Source of the DNA: Ziziphus jujuba
Taxonomy: Eukaryota; Streptophyta; Magnoliopsida; Rosales; Rhamnaceae
NCBI RefSeq assembly: GCF_031755915.1
Contig: NC_083381.1
Span: 5,220,501-5,284,500, forward strand
Reading direction: 5' to 3'
DNA: 64,000 nucleotides
This document shows positions 47,831 to 60,552 of the stretch, one piece after another. The number at the start of each line of letters is the position of its first letter. The first letter of the stretch is position 1. A program made the position numbers and the translations under genes. The notes below the pieces were generated by a model, which was given only the letters and a program-made list of their open reading frames with translations, did no database searches and was not told the origin of the DNA.

Positions 47831-49960
47831 ACAGGCTGTGTCAATTCTTGTGTATTCTTTGCTTGTTTCTTTGATTTATGGTTCCAAATTGCTGAGAATG
47901 TTTCTGCTTCCCAGCTTCCCCTTTTATTTCTTTTTCCCCATTATAGTACCCAATGCAGCTTCATTGTTTGATTATAGTCTTGCATGTGTTTGGAGTGTAG
48001 ACTGGCTGAATTGGGGGTTTGGTAATGTAAAATCTTTCTAGTGGTAGGTGATTTTCTCCATATATACTAAAAGTGTGCGATTGAGAACTGTTTGATCCTA
48101 CACAACCTATATACAGTGGACAGCAAGTTAAATTGTATCAAGAAAAGTCCGTAAAATGAGGGATGGCATTCCGGTATGAAAAATCTAATATTTTTATTTT
48201 GATTAATTAATTAATTTATTGTCGACTGGTGAAGAGGTGTAATTGTAGCCTCTTTAAAAAATAAAGAGGATTTATGAAGAGGATTACAAGGGTTTGTATT
48301 CATAGCTAATGATTTAGTGATTTGACAGTTGTCCTTTACATTATCCTTTATTTTATCAAATCCATTTAGTATATAACAATGATTTAAGAATGACAACAAT
48401 ATTAAATTTTAATTTTAGAAAGTACCTAATTTCTTATTTACAAGTTTTTAATTAGTATGCGTAAATATATAGAACAGAAATACCTTAATTTACCAAAATA
48501 AAATTACGAGAACGATTACGAATCAAATACTGGCTCAAAGACTTGGTTATAAATAGCCTCTCATTGCTAAAAAGAAGAAGAAGAAAAAAAGGAGCAAAAT
48601 CTGTTTCAGAATGTGGACATGATTAAATATTTGGGTGACATACATTATTTTTCAACAATGGTTTGGTTTTTATAAGCTTTTTGAATATGATTTGATTATT
48701 AGACAACATACACCATAGAATACCGACCTGATTAAAAAAAGATGTACGATAGAATTGTAAGTATAGAATACCAGCCTCAATTACTCATATAATTGGGGTG
48801 TGAAGACTTTTGTATCTATAAAATATGATTCTCAATCCTTACATTATACGGATGAAGAAAAATTAAGAAGGAAAAAAAAATAAAATAAATTTTGGTGTCA
48901 GCGACTCACAACATAAATGATTTACTTTACAAACTTATTTATTAGTAAAAAGCTTCCATAATATTTAATGCTATAGAACTAGATTTATTAACCAAAGCAA
49001 ATAACACAGACATTGGATATTCAGTGTTCTTGCAAGAATTATAAAAAGTTGTTATGCCTAACATTTAATTAAACATTTTCTGCTTCAACCTTATAATGTT
49101 AAATCACATTATTATATGTACATATAAAACTAATTAATACCATTTTTTGTAACTACAAATAATGCAACAAAACAAATATCATTATTACAATACACAACCA
49201 AAAACCTCTCACAAACACAAACTTCTTTCCCCAAGCTTACTTCAAACTCCTTCCTTCAAAACATGTTACGAGCATAAGACTTTAATATAAACTTATATTC
49301 ATAAGACTAATAAAAAACTTTCTTAAAATATGTCGAGGTACGATAATATAAAAATTTAAGTTTCAAACAAGTATCAACAACATAAAAATATTAAGGCTAA
49401 CTTGAAAGACTCAAACATATAAACAAAAAAGTGGCTTAAATAATTTTCTAAACCAAGCATAAGCTTAGGATTTCACCTCGAACACTGATTATGCAAGTTC
49501 TATAGCTCAAACTAAAATAATGTACCCTAATTAATGTAGGTCTTCTCCAATAAACAATCTAAATCATGTCAAAATTGGTTATGTGCTCAAAAACTTATGA
49601 AAAGCAACAACATGAGAATATATTTTTAGTAATTGAATCAACAAAACACCAATCTCTTATTAAAGAAATCTAAAAAAATGTCTAACACTTTTATCATTAG
49701 TCAGTCACACTATTTACAAAAACACAAAAAACAACTTAAAAACGAACAAAACAAAATTCTTTTTAGGATTTTTTTGAAATTTTTTCTAGAAAAACTACAG
49801 ATTACTAAAATCAATTCATTTCAACAATTTGAAACTTTAAATGCAAGCTTTGAAATAACTTTTTTTTATATAAAAAAAAAATAATTGAAACAAGAGCCAA
49901 CAAATCATAGTGCAAAGACAATCAAAATTTTCACAAATCATCAATGCAAAAAACATATTT
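47831..49960. other. 3' flank of the coiled-coil gene and AT-rich DNA
   Basis: The transcript end is expected within ~200 bp of the stop. Beyond ~48150 the DNA is AT-rich without a recognised gene. The part from ~48900 on may be the LTR of the minus-strand Athila/Tat-like remnant, judged from the motif at 49961. Confidence 0.4.
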
Positions 49961-50623
49961 CCTCCCCCCAAACTTAAATTAAATATTGTCCTCAATGTTC
50001 AAAGAAATATCAAAGTAAATGGAGAAAGAAAGCTTACGTAGGGGTGAGATGTTCCTCACCCTAATATTTTATCTAATTGGTTGACTTTCCATCTTTTCCC
50101 CTTGCATTTAAAACATTGAGAATGGTTGGCTAACTTGCGCAACTTTGTTCCTCAACAAGTCTCAAATCTCTTTACAAAATTACCTTCCTCTTCTTACTTC
50201 AACATTTCACTTCCACCTCTAGTTTATCTCTTTAAAACCCAATTTACAATCTTAAGGGAAAAAAAAAATATATTTAACCATCATTTGACTCAATTCAACA
50301 TCCAACTCATTCTTTTCTTCATGAATGCATAATTCCAACATCTAGTTTTTCACAAAATAATGTTCTAGAGCAACTCCCACTTTCTATCACAGAGAGAAAA
50401 CATCTGTTGGATGTGAAGATCTTTTACTTGATATCCTTTGAGTTGAAATCTCCCTAAAGTAGATCTAAAAACGTTTTTTCAAACTGGTTATAGAAGCTTC
50501 AATTTTTGGTTCTTGAAAATGAGAGAAAGAAACGTTGTGAATTATGGACATAAAGCTTGAATGTTCTTGGTTATATAGAGTTTGGTTTGGTGTTTAGAGT
50601 TTTTAATTTGTGTTTAAGAATAT
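49961..50623 (-). mobile_element. Athila/Tat-type 3'-region remnant (minus strand)
   Basis: The minus strand of 49961-49997 reads CATTGAGGACAATATTTAA then TTTAAGTTTGGGGGGAGG. This is the signature GAGGACAATG...AAGTTTGGGGG that lies between the coding region and 3' LTR of plant Athila/Tat Ty3/gypsy elements. The surrounding DNA has no intact frame. The first Cassandra element is inserted to its right. Confidence 0.55.
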
Positions 50624-50908
50624 TGTAAGACATATGATCTCTGAAGCATGCGAGGCAAGAGGGAGCAAGATTAGTAAACAATACATTGGGATGGACTGTG
50701 ATAATTAGTGGCGGTTCGATATGAGACTGCTAGGATAAGTGTGGGCGGGTACGAGGCACTGCTAGGCTACCTTGCTGGAAAAGCCAACTGGTGTCTAATC
50801 TTATATAGCCTAGTGGAACATTGATGGTTCAAATGTAAAGTAGTTGCTCAATTAACAACCGAGACTTTTTCAGAGCGATTGACTTTAAGGTTCAAAAGAA
50901 ATCCACAG

Positions 50909-51083
50909 TTAAGTGTAACAGCCTAGACTATCCGCATGCGATATTGTCCTCTTTGGGCTTGGGGAATGCTCTTACAACCCAGCCCTCAAGGTTTTAAAAG
51001 GCCTCTCAAGGGAAAGGTATCTACACCCTCTTATAAGGCATGTTTCGTTCCCATTTCCAGCTGATGTGGGATCTCACATTAAG
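50909..51083 (+). mobile_element. 165-bp TRIM solo LTR inserted in the 5S-like domain of LTR A
   Basis: TGTAACAGCCTAGACTATCC at 50914 through GATGTGGGATCTCACA at 51078 has TG...CA ends and is flanked by TTAAG on both sides (50909-50913, 51079-51083). It includes GATATTGTCCTCTTTGGGC and CCTCAAGGTTTTAAAA. This recalls a widespread plant small-LTR (TRIM/SMART-like) family ending in GTGGGATCTCACA. The TTAAG target is part of the box-A-like AGTTAAGCATGC of the 5S-like block. Confidence 0.9.
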
Positions 51084-51530
51084 CATGCTCCAATAGAAGC
51101 AATCCTAGTATGGGTGATCTCTTGGGAAGTTTAAACAAAACCCTAAACTGTCAGGAGTGTGGTGGGTAAATGAGGAATAATATTGGTGGAAGAGAGTGGC
51201 AGGGCATTATAGATGGTATCGGAGTTTGTACTTGATCAAAAGTGTGTCAGTGAATACATTGAGGCCCATTGTAAGACTTATCAGCCTTAAAGGATGTGAG
51301 ACAAGAGGAGGAAAGATTGGTGAACAATATACTAGGGTGGCTTGTGATGACCAATGGCGGTTCATTGTGAGGCTGCCAGGCTAATTGTGGGTGGATGTGG
51401 AGCATTGATAGGCTACTTTACTGGCAAGGTTAATTGGTGCCGAATCCCACATCATTCAGGTGTGAAATAGTTATGGTTCAAATGTAAAGTATCACTCTCT
51501 CAATAACCAAGGCATTTTTAACAAGTTGGT

Positions 51531-51610
51531 TTTAGAATTCGAAACTACTTTGGAGTTAAGCGTGCTTTAGTGGGAGTAATCCTAAGATGGATGACCTCTT
51601 GAAAAGTTTG
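51531..51610 (+). ncRNA. 5S-rRNA-like domain in LTR B
   Basis: TTGGAGTTAAGCGTGCTTTA and AATCCTAAGATGGATGACCT match the internal promoter part (box A, intermediate element, box C) of plant 5S rRNA with several changes. Cassandra LTRs are known to be transcribed by Pol III from this block; activity here is unknown. Confidence 0.7.
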
Positions 51611-52095
51611 AACAAAGATCCATATCATCTAGAGTGCAATGGGTAAATGGGGAAAAGTTAGTGGTGGAGAGAGAGTGGCAGGGTGTTACAGATGGTATCA
51701 AAGCCTGTATTATGATAGAAGTGTGTTAGCGAGGACACTGGCCTTAAGGAGTTATAGTGTAAAACTTATGAGCCTTGTACTAGGTTGGAAGTGGATAAGT
51801 AAGGACGGTGAGCCCTAATGGAGTATATTATAAGACCTATGAGCCCTGTAGGATGTGAGACAAAAAAGGGCAAGATTAGTGAACAATACATAGGGGTGGA
51901 ATATGTTGACCAGCGGTGGTTTGGTGTGAGGCTACTAGGATAAATGTGAGTAAGTGAGGGGCATTAGTAAGTTACCTTTCTGGCAATTCTAATTGTTGTC
52001 CAATCCCATATCGTCTAGGTGTAAAACACTGATAGTTCAAATGTAAAGTAGTCACCCTCTTAATAATCAAATCCTTTTCAAAGCAATTGATGGTT

Positions 52096-52164
52096 TGAAA
52101 GAACGATAGAGTTAAGCATGTTCTACTAGAAGCAATCCTAGGATGGGAGACCTCCTGAAAAGTT
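52096..52164 (+). ncRNA. 5S-rRNA-like domain in LTR C
   Basis: GAGTTAAGCATGTTCT and CCTAGGATGGGAGACCTCCT; the box-C part is the best preserved in the window. Confidence 0.7.
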
Positions 52165-52257
52165 GTAATGAAATCCCATACCATTTAGAGTATGATGGAT
52201 AAATGGGGAACAATATCAGCAGAGAGAAAGTGGTAAGTAGTGAGACATTATAGATAT

Positions 52258-55200
52258 GGTTTTGAAATTTAGTTGAAGTTATGAGAAGTTAGGAAAATTT
52301 CATTGAAGGTAGGAGAAGTTAGGGAGTGAAATGCATCACATATACTCTCGGTGAAACCAACAAATAATTAACACCCATTCTAACTACAAAAATAAAATTC
52401 AAATTCCAGTTCCATCACCAAATTTGGCACTACCAAGACAAAATTTCAATAGGGCAAAATTCAACTCCACCTTCATTCAATTCAACTTAAGACTTGGAAA
52501 TAGCTCATTTAATTGTCAACTGAAATCCAAAGAAGCCTTAAAAATTCAAAATAACACTTGCCTATGATCTTTTAAACTTGAAATGATGAACTCCCTAATA
52601 TTGGAAAAATTTGATAAAGCTTGTCTAATTTTTGAAAATCTTGAAAATCTTGTATTGAGTGTTAGTTTTCTTGAATATAAGAGGTAGAAATTGGTTTTAG
52701 AAAATGAAATCAAAGGTTTAAGAGAATGGGTAATATGTATTTTGAAGTAAAGGAATGAAAAAAATATAAATTAGAAGAAAAGAGATGTAAAAAATAAAGC
52801 AAAGTGAGAAAAATGAGTGAGATGGCAACGGTTTGGCTTTGTAAACGGGGAAATGGGATGGGCATTTAGTATTTTGAGGTAGGCATGCTACAAACATCAA
52901 TTATAGATCTGATGCTATGCTCCTTTGCTTGTGTACTTGGTAAACGTAGGTTGGGAATGTGACCAAACCGATCTTAAAACTTGAAAATGAAGCTAAAATG
53001 ACATGTGCACTTGATTGTACTTGGTGGGCATGCCATAGCTGTTTTGTCCAGGTCTTGTGGGCATCTAAATGATGTGGCCACTTGCTCACTTAAGGTGTGA
53101 ATGCCAAAAGGACTGATTTGCAAGCTTGTGGAATCAAATGCTAAGTGTTTAGCTCCCTTTCTTGATCGAAACTTCACCAAAACTCACTTTTTTCAACTTT
53201 GAATTTGCTCAACTTAATAAACATGCTTCCAAATTTGAAAAACACTTTTCCATAACATATTTCCACTCCTTAAAGACTTAAAATGCTCAACAACTTGCAT
53301 CTCAAAGCCTCGAATCGCCAAAACACATTTATTTATCAAACTACTTCTATGCAAATACGAGCCTCTCTTTTTTGTTTTATTCCATTTATGTATTTCTTAA
53401 CCACTTCACATTCTCATCCAAGAGTGGTTGCCTCCCATACAATGTATCATATGATATGACAAATGGGTAAAAGTTGCAAACACCCTCAAGCTTGGCTAGA
53501 TTAAAAAAAATTTGCTCGTAAACTCAACAACAAAAGGCACCAATTCATAAAAACGATGGGCCTGAAGAAATAATGCTAGAGGGTTGGGAAGGATTATAGG
53601 CCACATGAGATCTTTATAGATATAATATTTCTTCTCTGTAGATGGCACAATGATGGTGGTTTCCAAAGGCTAAGATGTCCTAACTTCTTTTAATAAATTC
53701 TTTTCAATTTCCAAGTCTTGAACTTATTCTCTTCTGGAGAACCAATATCTAGCAACTCCATTTTCTCCTGTTGAAGGCCTTCCAAAGGTTGAGATGTACT
53801 AACTTTTTCTAATAAATTTTCTTCAATTTCCACGTTTTGAACTCTTTATTTATTGGAGAACCAATATCTAACAACTCCATTTTCTCCTTATGGAGCTTCA
53901 CTAAATGCCTTAAAATTATCATTCTTTTCCACCATACTTGAATTCCTTTCCATGGTTTCATTTTAGAGATTTGAATGCACACCCAACCTCAAATTTTCCT
54001 CATGAAATTCATCAATTAAAGCTTGTAATAGTTAAGTGCTTCATTTCTCTTCAATTTCTCTCCACGGGCTCTATTCTCCTCCACAAATTGAGTAACAAGA
54101 GCTTTAAGATCCAGAGACACCTCCGCTTGTTGAGGTTAAACTTGAGTGTCAATTTATGGATCCAAAGTTTCATTCTAACTCTGAAAATCAAAGTCTGCCA
54201 TGTCCTCCAATAACCAAAATATCTTATCACTGGATAATTACTAGAATAAGGTGGTACCAATTCTTTTGTCAAACCATGATCTTGTTAATGCACAAAGGCC
54301 ATTGAGGAAATTTTGCATTTAACACTCTTTTGAGAAACCGTGGTAAGGAAACGACAAAGCAACTCTTTGTATATCCACCATTCTCTATGAAAAGGCTCCA
54401 AATGATCTTGAGCACAGTGTGACTTTTTGATGAAAGATCTTCAAGTACCTCGCAAAACATAAGCAAAAACAAAAATTAAGAAACTAAGTAAAAACTCAAA
54501 AAACTTGATTGATTGATCACCAAAATTTAAATCTTGATAAAATAATATATAAAATCCTTGGCAGTGAAGTGAAAAACTTAATTGTGATGATTTCCGTAAA
54601 AGCACGAATCGAACAAGTAATAAAGTGTACATGAGTATAAGATCATTCCCACATGACTTGGTTAGACTTGCAGAATGAGGCCAAGTACCATAATAATCAT
54701 GACCCAACTTTATTTATGCAACCAAATACAAATATGGAAACAAAGCTAAATACTAACATAATATAATAGAGACAACTGGAAAAAGTATACACACCATTGA
54801 TTATGCAATGGACTTTATGAATTAAAAATCTAGGAACTTGATTTCAATTAAACCTATCATATAATTACCTACTTTAGCAATTAATGACCAATCCCAATTC
54901 AATTATGAGTAAAGGATTTCTAAATTCATTCACTCACTCACTCTCTCAATGGTAAGCAAGATATATGTAAAATTTACTCAAATTGGAATTTCTTCCTAAT
55001 TCTATCAATTAATATGAAATTAAGTCCCCTTTTAATCATTTAAGCTAAACTGGTTATCTCGAACTCAATTTTAGCTAAAATTAAGGTTGCCCAAGATCTA
55101 AATAGGTTTTCTCAAGCTCATAATAACTTTTAGGTTGCATTTTTTTCTTCCCAATCTACCAAATAATCATTTACAAGCTCTAAATCTCCAATTTAAAAAA

Positions 55201-56241
55201 CACCTAATCAATTTCCCAATTTATTAGGCATGATCATCTATTAAACCAAGGAAACACAAATAATTGAAAAGAGTTAAAGCATCAATCAACAAATTATATC
55301 ATCATAATCCAAACCTAAGTTACATTAAGGCCCTGATTGAAGATCTAGTGTATATTCATAGATTAAAACAAAGACCATACAAAGAGAAATCGATAATAAT
55401 AATCAATTTATAAAAAATTCAAGAAATCTTTACACAAATGAATAGAAATAGTAAAAAGATTTAGGCAATCTCAATGGATAATGGCTCCTCCAAGCTTCCC
55501 AATCCCTTTGGTCTTCAAGAACGTCTCAAAATCCCAAAGATTCTCCCTTTTGATAGCACTTTCTCTCTCTGAATTTGGAAGTATAGTGTATTCTTCCAAG
55601 AAGTCCCTTAGAGAACCAGAGTTTTCTCTATATGTGTTCTTCTGCTCCCTAAAGCTTTCTAAAAGCCTCTTTAAGAGCTCTCTCTAAATCTTTAACCTTC
55701 TTCGAAAAAGCCTCTTCTAGTCTTGCCCTTTTAGGAAATATATATTACTAATTTCTCAAAAACATCTCTAATCTTTACCCTTTGATCTCCATCATAAGGC
55801 TATCATAAAGTTAAGCACATGTAAGTAGCATGTCTTATTGATGACCAAGCCTTGAGCTCTAAAAATCTCCATTTATCCAAAATTGAGTTCCAAGAAAGGG
55901 TTCCTATGTGTGGAAAAAGTGGAATTGGCATGGGCATCTCACAACATGGGTGGGCATGCCACTTCCATTTCCTTCCTTTATGAGATTGTCATGTGCACTT
56001 CAAAGGGGGAAGTTTGCATACTGTAGTTGCATGCCCAAGATCAATTCCAAGGGTCTTACCTTCATACCTTATGCTTAACTCTCAATAAATAGCTCTAAAA
56101 ATGCTCAAAAACTTCAACTTTTAGCAAATATTCTTTAAAAATCTTAATTAAAGATTTTCCTTCAAAGAGAGTAAAACATGTAAAAAATAACCCAAAGCTT
56201 GATAAATCTAACAAATAATTAAGCATAAATAGGTTAGAGTA
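52258..56241. other. Degenerate, probably Athila/Tat-derived DNA
   Basis: No intact gene. AGAGTGGTTGCCTCCCATA near 53421 resembles a motif I associate with reverse-strand Athila/Tat sequence. The stretch 54590-56230 (e.g. GTATAAGATCATTCCCACATG at 54634) looks like retroelement leader/LTR sequence. Repeated blocks at 53690-53880 (TCCAAAGGTTGAGATGTACT..., AACCAATATCTAACAACTCCATTTTCTCC) show a local ~130-bp duplication. Boundaries and orientation are not resolved. Confidence 0.35.
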
Positions 56242-56588
56242 GTGAGTAAAATGCTCACTAATCATACTCATCTTTCAATGTCTTTGCAAGTTGTGGATAT
56301 TACTAATATGGAGGGTATTAGTGAATATGACATTCCATTGAAATTGTTTCCTCTTTCTCTTAAGGAAAATGCTTTGAAGTGGTTTTGTTGTTTCAACCAA
56401 GTAGTACTGCTACATCAGATTAGATGATAAATAAGTTTTTATAAATTTTTCCCATTATCAAAGTCTTCATAATTGAGAAGAAAATTAGTCAATTTTCATA
56501 AAAGGAGTTTGAATCTTTACATAAATCTTAGGGAAGAGTTAAAGATTTGTTGAGGAGGTGTTACTACATGGTTATTTGAATGGGTTTC
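56242..56588 (+). pseudogene. Athila/Tat-type gag fragment, left part
   Basis: The frame reads ISEYDIPLKLFPLSLKENAL then KWF. After a frameshift and several stops it continues with KEFESLHKS and KDLLRRCYY up to the Cassandra insertion. This is the conserved gag core of Athila/Tat Ty3/gypsy elements. The reading continues at 63386 on the other side of the insertion (EWV|LVDIFYNGLNG). It is non-functional. Confidence 0.8.
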
Positions 56589-56839
56589 TATAAGATTTGT
56601 GAGCCTTAAAGGATGCAAAGCAAAAAAAGGCAAGACAGTGGACAATACACTGAGGCAGATTGTGACGACTAGGGATGAACTAGTATAATATCGTCAGGGT
56701 AAGTGTGCATGGGTGTGAGGCACTAACAGACTACTTTACTAGTGAAGGCCACATGGTGTCTAATCCCACATTGTCTAGGTGTGGAACGATGATGGTTCAA
56801 ACATAAAGTATACATTTTTTTTAATAATCGAGATCTTTC

Positions 56840-56925
56840 TAGAGATGACGGTTTTGAACTGTGCTATTAAATGTGATCCAGTGGAAGAAATTCTAGGATG
56901 GATGATCTCCTAGAAAGTCTAAGCA
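56840..56925 (+). ncRNA. 5S-rRNA-like domain in LTR 1 of the second Cassandra (decayed)
   Basis: GTGCTATTAAATGTGATCC and TTCTAGGATGGATGATCTCCT; box C is recognisable, box A is poor. Confidence 0.55.
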
Positions 56926-57149
56926 AAAAATCTCATACTGTTGGAGCCCGATGGGTAAATGGAGAGCAGTATCGATTGTGTACGGAAGTATCATGCAACA
57001 AATGGTATTAGAGCATGTATTATTGAGGACTTTGTTCCCTAAGGGGGGTGCATTGTAAGACCTATAAGTCCTGAAGGATGCGAGGAAAGAAATGGCAAGA
57101 TCAATGAACAATATACTAGTGTGGATTGTGACGATTAGGGGTGAACTAG

Positions 57150-58073
57150 TGATACGAACCTATAACGATCTGTGCCTAAACCCGTATTATATTCACACGG
57201 ATCGAATTATGTTCAAGTTCTAATGGTCACTTTGACCTCTGACCAACCTATGATTAGAAATCTTGGTATAATGAAAATTCCACAATAGGTGATGGATAAC
57301 CTATTGTTAAGTCAAAACTAAAACACTCATTCACTAATGGTGTTTTAGGTGTTCAAAGAGAACAAAAAAAATTCAATCTCACAAATAATTTTCTATATGA
57401 ATAATGTACTGAATATTGTTGATAAAAAAGCCCTTAAATAGGCTAAAAAGTTACAAAATAAAACCCTAATTATCTAGGTAAAACCGACCACCAAATAATA
57501 GGAAACCTAGCTTGGCCGAAATTCACCTCCTTTCTTAATCTAATTTGGATTAATTAATTTCTTTATTTTGAATTAGGAATTAATTAATTTACAATGAAAA
57601 TAATAAAATAATAACTTTCCTAAGTTGATTTTTCCAGAAAATAAATAAATAGAAGCCAAATAAAAGACTAATTTCTAAAACAAAAAGTCAAAATCAAATT
57701 AGGAAACTAGTTGACTAGTTTAACTACTAAGGTATCTTTGATCAATCTCCAGCTTATTCGGGCTCCAAATCAGCTTCCATATGCCATGTAGAATGCCAAA
57801 TATGATTAATAATGATTCTCACACATTGCTCCTTGATTGGAATAAGTCCGATAAGAAGAAAAGTCAAAGCTAGTAACTAAACAGCACATTTTTTGCCAAA
57901 TTGAGATGTTGTCTGTACAAGTCCTTTTTAGATGCTTTTGATTCTGCCTTGGCTGGATTTCATGTCCTCTTAATGATATTAATTGAGTTTTAGTGATCAG
58001 TCCGATCTTCATCTGTATCCGGTCAGCATCCTAACAAGTTGTCGGTTATGCAGGCTTGGGCAGATTCTCATCA
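57150..58073 (-). repeat. 3' LTR of the RT-less gypsy element
   Basis: Matches 61723-62844 but lacks ~200 bp that, in the 5' LTR, encode the end of the pol frame. The gap sits near 57975-58000 (TTGAGTTTTAGTGATCAG). Confidence 0.85.
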
Positions 58074-60552
58074 TTCCCCTCCTCTTGAAAAGGATTTGTC
58101 CTCAAATCAAGATCATTACCTGCAGCAAAAGGAGATAAATCAGCAAAATTAAATGTAGCACTAACATTGTACTCACCTGTTAAATCAAGTTTGTAGGCAT
58201 TCTCATTAATCTGCTCCAAAACTTGAAAAGGTCCATCCACACGCGGCATAAGCTTTGACTTTCTTTGTTTTGGAAACCTTTCTTTTCGTAAGTGCAACCA
58301 AACCAAATCTCCTGGGCTAAATACTATCACAAAAAAAATCTAGAAATACATACTCATTATGACAAAAATTATACTTTTTAAAGTTAGCAACTAATCTCTT
58401 CCAAATTTTCAAATTTCCACTAAGTAAAGCTCTCAACAATATAGAAAAAGTCCTATACAACAAAAGTATCTTTAAATAAGCATATTTATAAATCATAATC
58501 AGAAAAGGTTTATCATTAAAATATTCTTTTTTTAACCTCACCCAAGCTTAGATAAAAATTCTTTTTCTTGTTTTCTTTTTTTCTTTATTTTCTTCCCACA
58601 CACGGATTCAATGGGTTGTACATCACTCTTCACTTTTGCACCAAATTTCTCACTCTCGAGTTTATTACAACTTTTCCACTCAGCCTGGATTTTAAAGGAC
58701 TTACCTTGGATAGCAAGCTTACATTTTCCCTCTTAAATGGATGGTGAAACCGTTGGTGCCATACGAGTCTTTTCTTCGAGCCTCTCGGCTTCCTTCCTTT
58801 GTTGCATTTGTAATTGGTCTCTAAAAACCTCCTTGGAGGGTCAATAGCTCTAATTTAACCTTCTTGCCTTTAAACTTAAAAGCAATGGAGTTCTCTCTCC
58901 CATAATGTATGGCATATTTATCAAATTACCATAGTCTACCTAATAGAATATGTCCGGCATGCATAGGTACAACATCACACAAAACAACATTCACATATTT
59001 ATCTATGCTAAATTTTACCTTGGCTTGTTTATTCACTTTCATCTCACCACTATCATTAAGCTACTGTAATCTATATGGTTCTAGATGTTTCATAGTTGTT
59101 AAGCCTAATTTATCAACCACAATCTTATTAATCACATTTGTATAACTTCCACTATCAATTATCATGCTACAAATCTTACCTTAAATTTCACATTGGATGT
59201 GGAAGATGTTTTCTCTTTGAACTTGATCCTTATCCTTGTATATAGCTAGCACTCTCCTAGAAACCAAGTTTAATTCAAAATTGGATGCATGCAAGGTTTC
59301 GGCTTCATCCTCAAAGTCTTCCTCTCCTTGCTCGGTTTCATCTCCACTTTCCTCGCTTCTCGATTCTAGCTCAGCATTACCCTGTAACACCGTGATTCTT
59401 CTATTCGGACAATGGCTAGTGATGTGTCATTGTCCCTGGCACTTAAAACAAACAATTTCTCTAGATCTTGAAGGTTTAGGATCAGATTTACCTTCATTCT
59501 TTGGTGCTTGGATAGATTCGGTTCTAGCCTATCTCTTTGGCCAATTTGAACTTTCTTCTCCAACTTTCAGCTTTGACTTGTTTTATAGATAGGATTGTTT
59601 CTCCAGCCACTTGAATTTGTCCTTCTACTATTGGAAACACCTCCAAGCCTTGAACTTACACCCCTCCTCTTGAATTGATGCTCAAGCTTAATAACCACAT
59701 GCAACATCTCCTCCAATTCCACATATTGTTGTAATTCTAGTTGATTGGCTATTTCACGATTCAAACCACCTAAAACCTTGCCATGGTTGCTTCTCTATCT
59801 TCATTCATGCTTAACCTCATCATAAGCATCTCCATCTCCTTGTAATAATCCTCCATGAACCTATTTCCTTGAGATAAAGATTGAAGTCTTTGATATAGCA
59901 ACCTATGATAATGTGATGGTACAAATTGCTTCCTCATGGCTCTTTTCATTTGTCGCCATGTAGTAATCAAGTTATCACCAACCTTTCTTCGGGTGTTTTG
60001 GTCATTAGTCCACCATTGGAGTGCATAGTGACCAAATTCCATTGCTACCAATTTTACTTTCTTGGCCTCCGAATAGTTGTGACAGTCAAAAATCATCTCC
60101 ATTCGCTCCTCCCATTCCAAATAAGCTTCTGGGTCACTTTTTCCCATGAAAGGTGGAATGTTTACCTTGAAATTCCCAAGAACATCATCTTCATTTCTTG
60201 CTGGTCTCCCATGGTTTTGCCTTCCCTGGAGTGGAAAATTTTCATCAAACTCCTCCTCCAAGTCATCTTCAAAGTTACCTTCCCACAATTCCTCTCTAGG
60301 TCACCCTCGGCCTCCTCAACCTCCATGAGCATCAAACCTTGTATTTAGCATTCCTTGGGATGTTTCTAATTTGTCCATCCTTTGATTTATATGGTTAAAT
60401 TGAGTATTCATCCACTGTAATTGCTCCAAGACAGCTCTCATGTCCCTTTGCTCCCCATTCCTCGTAGCTCGGGAATTGCCTTTAAATCCTACAGACTCCT
60501 CTTCATTAATTCTAAATGGTGGATCTCCTCTTCTCACCCTTGAATCTACCAT
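58046..60552 (-). pseudogene. gag-protease and integrase C-terminus remnant of the RT-less gypsy element
   Basis: On the minus strand gag starts near 60552 and shows FKVNIPPFMGKSDPEAYLEW, ALQWWTND and DYYKEMEMLMMRLS. A helical stretch follows (YVELEEMLHVVIKLEHQFKR, ~59690), then a zinc knuckle with a TGA inside (CFKCQGQ*HITSHC, ~59400-59455) and a protease with IIDSGSYTNVI (~59150). Then, with RT/RH/IN core gone, the integrase C-terminal part [20 protein letters not shown] and FADLSPF (58046-58330) remains. Frameshifts occur between 60290 and 60320 and at 59766. No chromodomain is seen. The tail lies in the LTR. Gag type fits plant Ty3/gypsy (possibly CRM/Reina-like); lineage uncertain. Confidence 0.82.

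Larger units (their letters stand above)
50619..52257 (+). mobile_element. Cassandra TRIM multimer: three LTRs, two internal regions
   Basis: LTR A 50624-51211, internal 51212-51269, LTR B 51270-51690, internal plus chimeric piece 51691-51828, LTR C 51829-52252. Flanks AATAT (50619-50623) and GATAT (52253-52257) match 4/5. LTRs start TGTAAGACYTATGAGCC and end GTTACA/ATTATA. The first two are followed by a tRNA-Met primer site (GATGGTATCGGAG, GATGGTATCAAAGCC). Each LTR holds a 5S-rRNA-like block (GAGTTAAGCGTGCTT, CCTAGGATGGGAGACCTCCT), the defining trait of Cassandra. No coding capacity, as expected for a TRIM. Confidence 0.9.

Noticed and set aside
51531..52164. Genuine 5S rRNA genes
   Set aside because: Only the internal promoter part is similar, several bases differ, and each copy sits at the same place within a Cassandra LTR.
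55481..55687. 68-codon Ser/Leu-rich frame
   Set aside because: No family resemblance; lies in unresolved retroelement-like DNA and is short.
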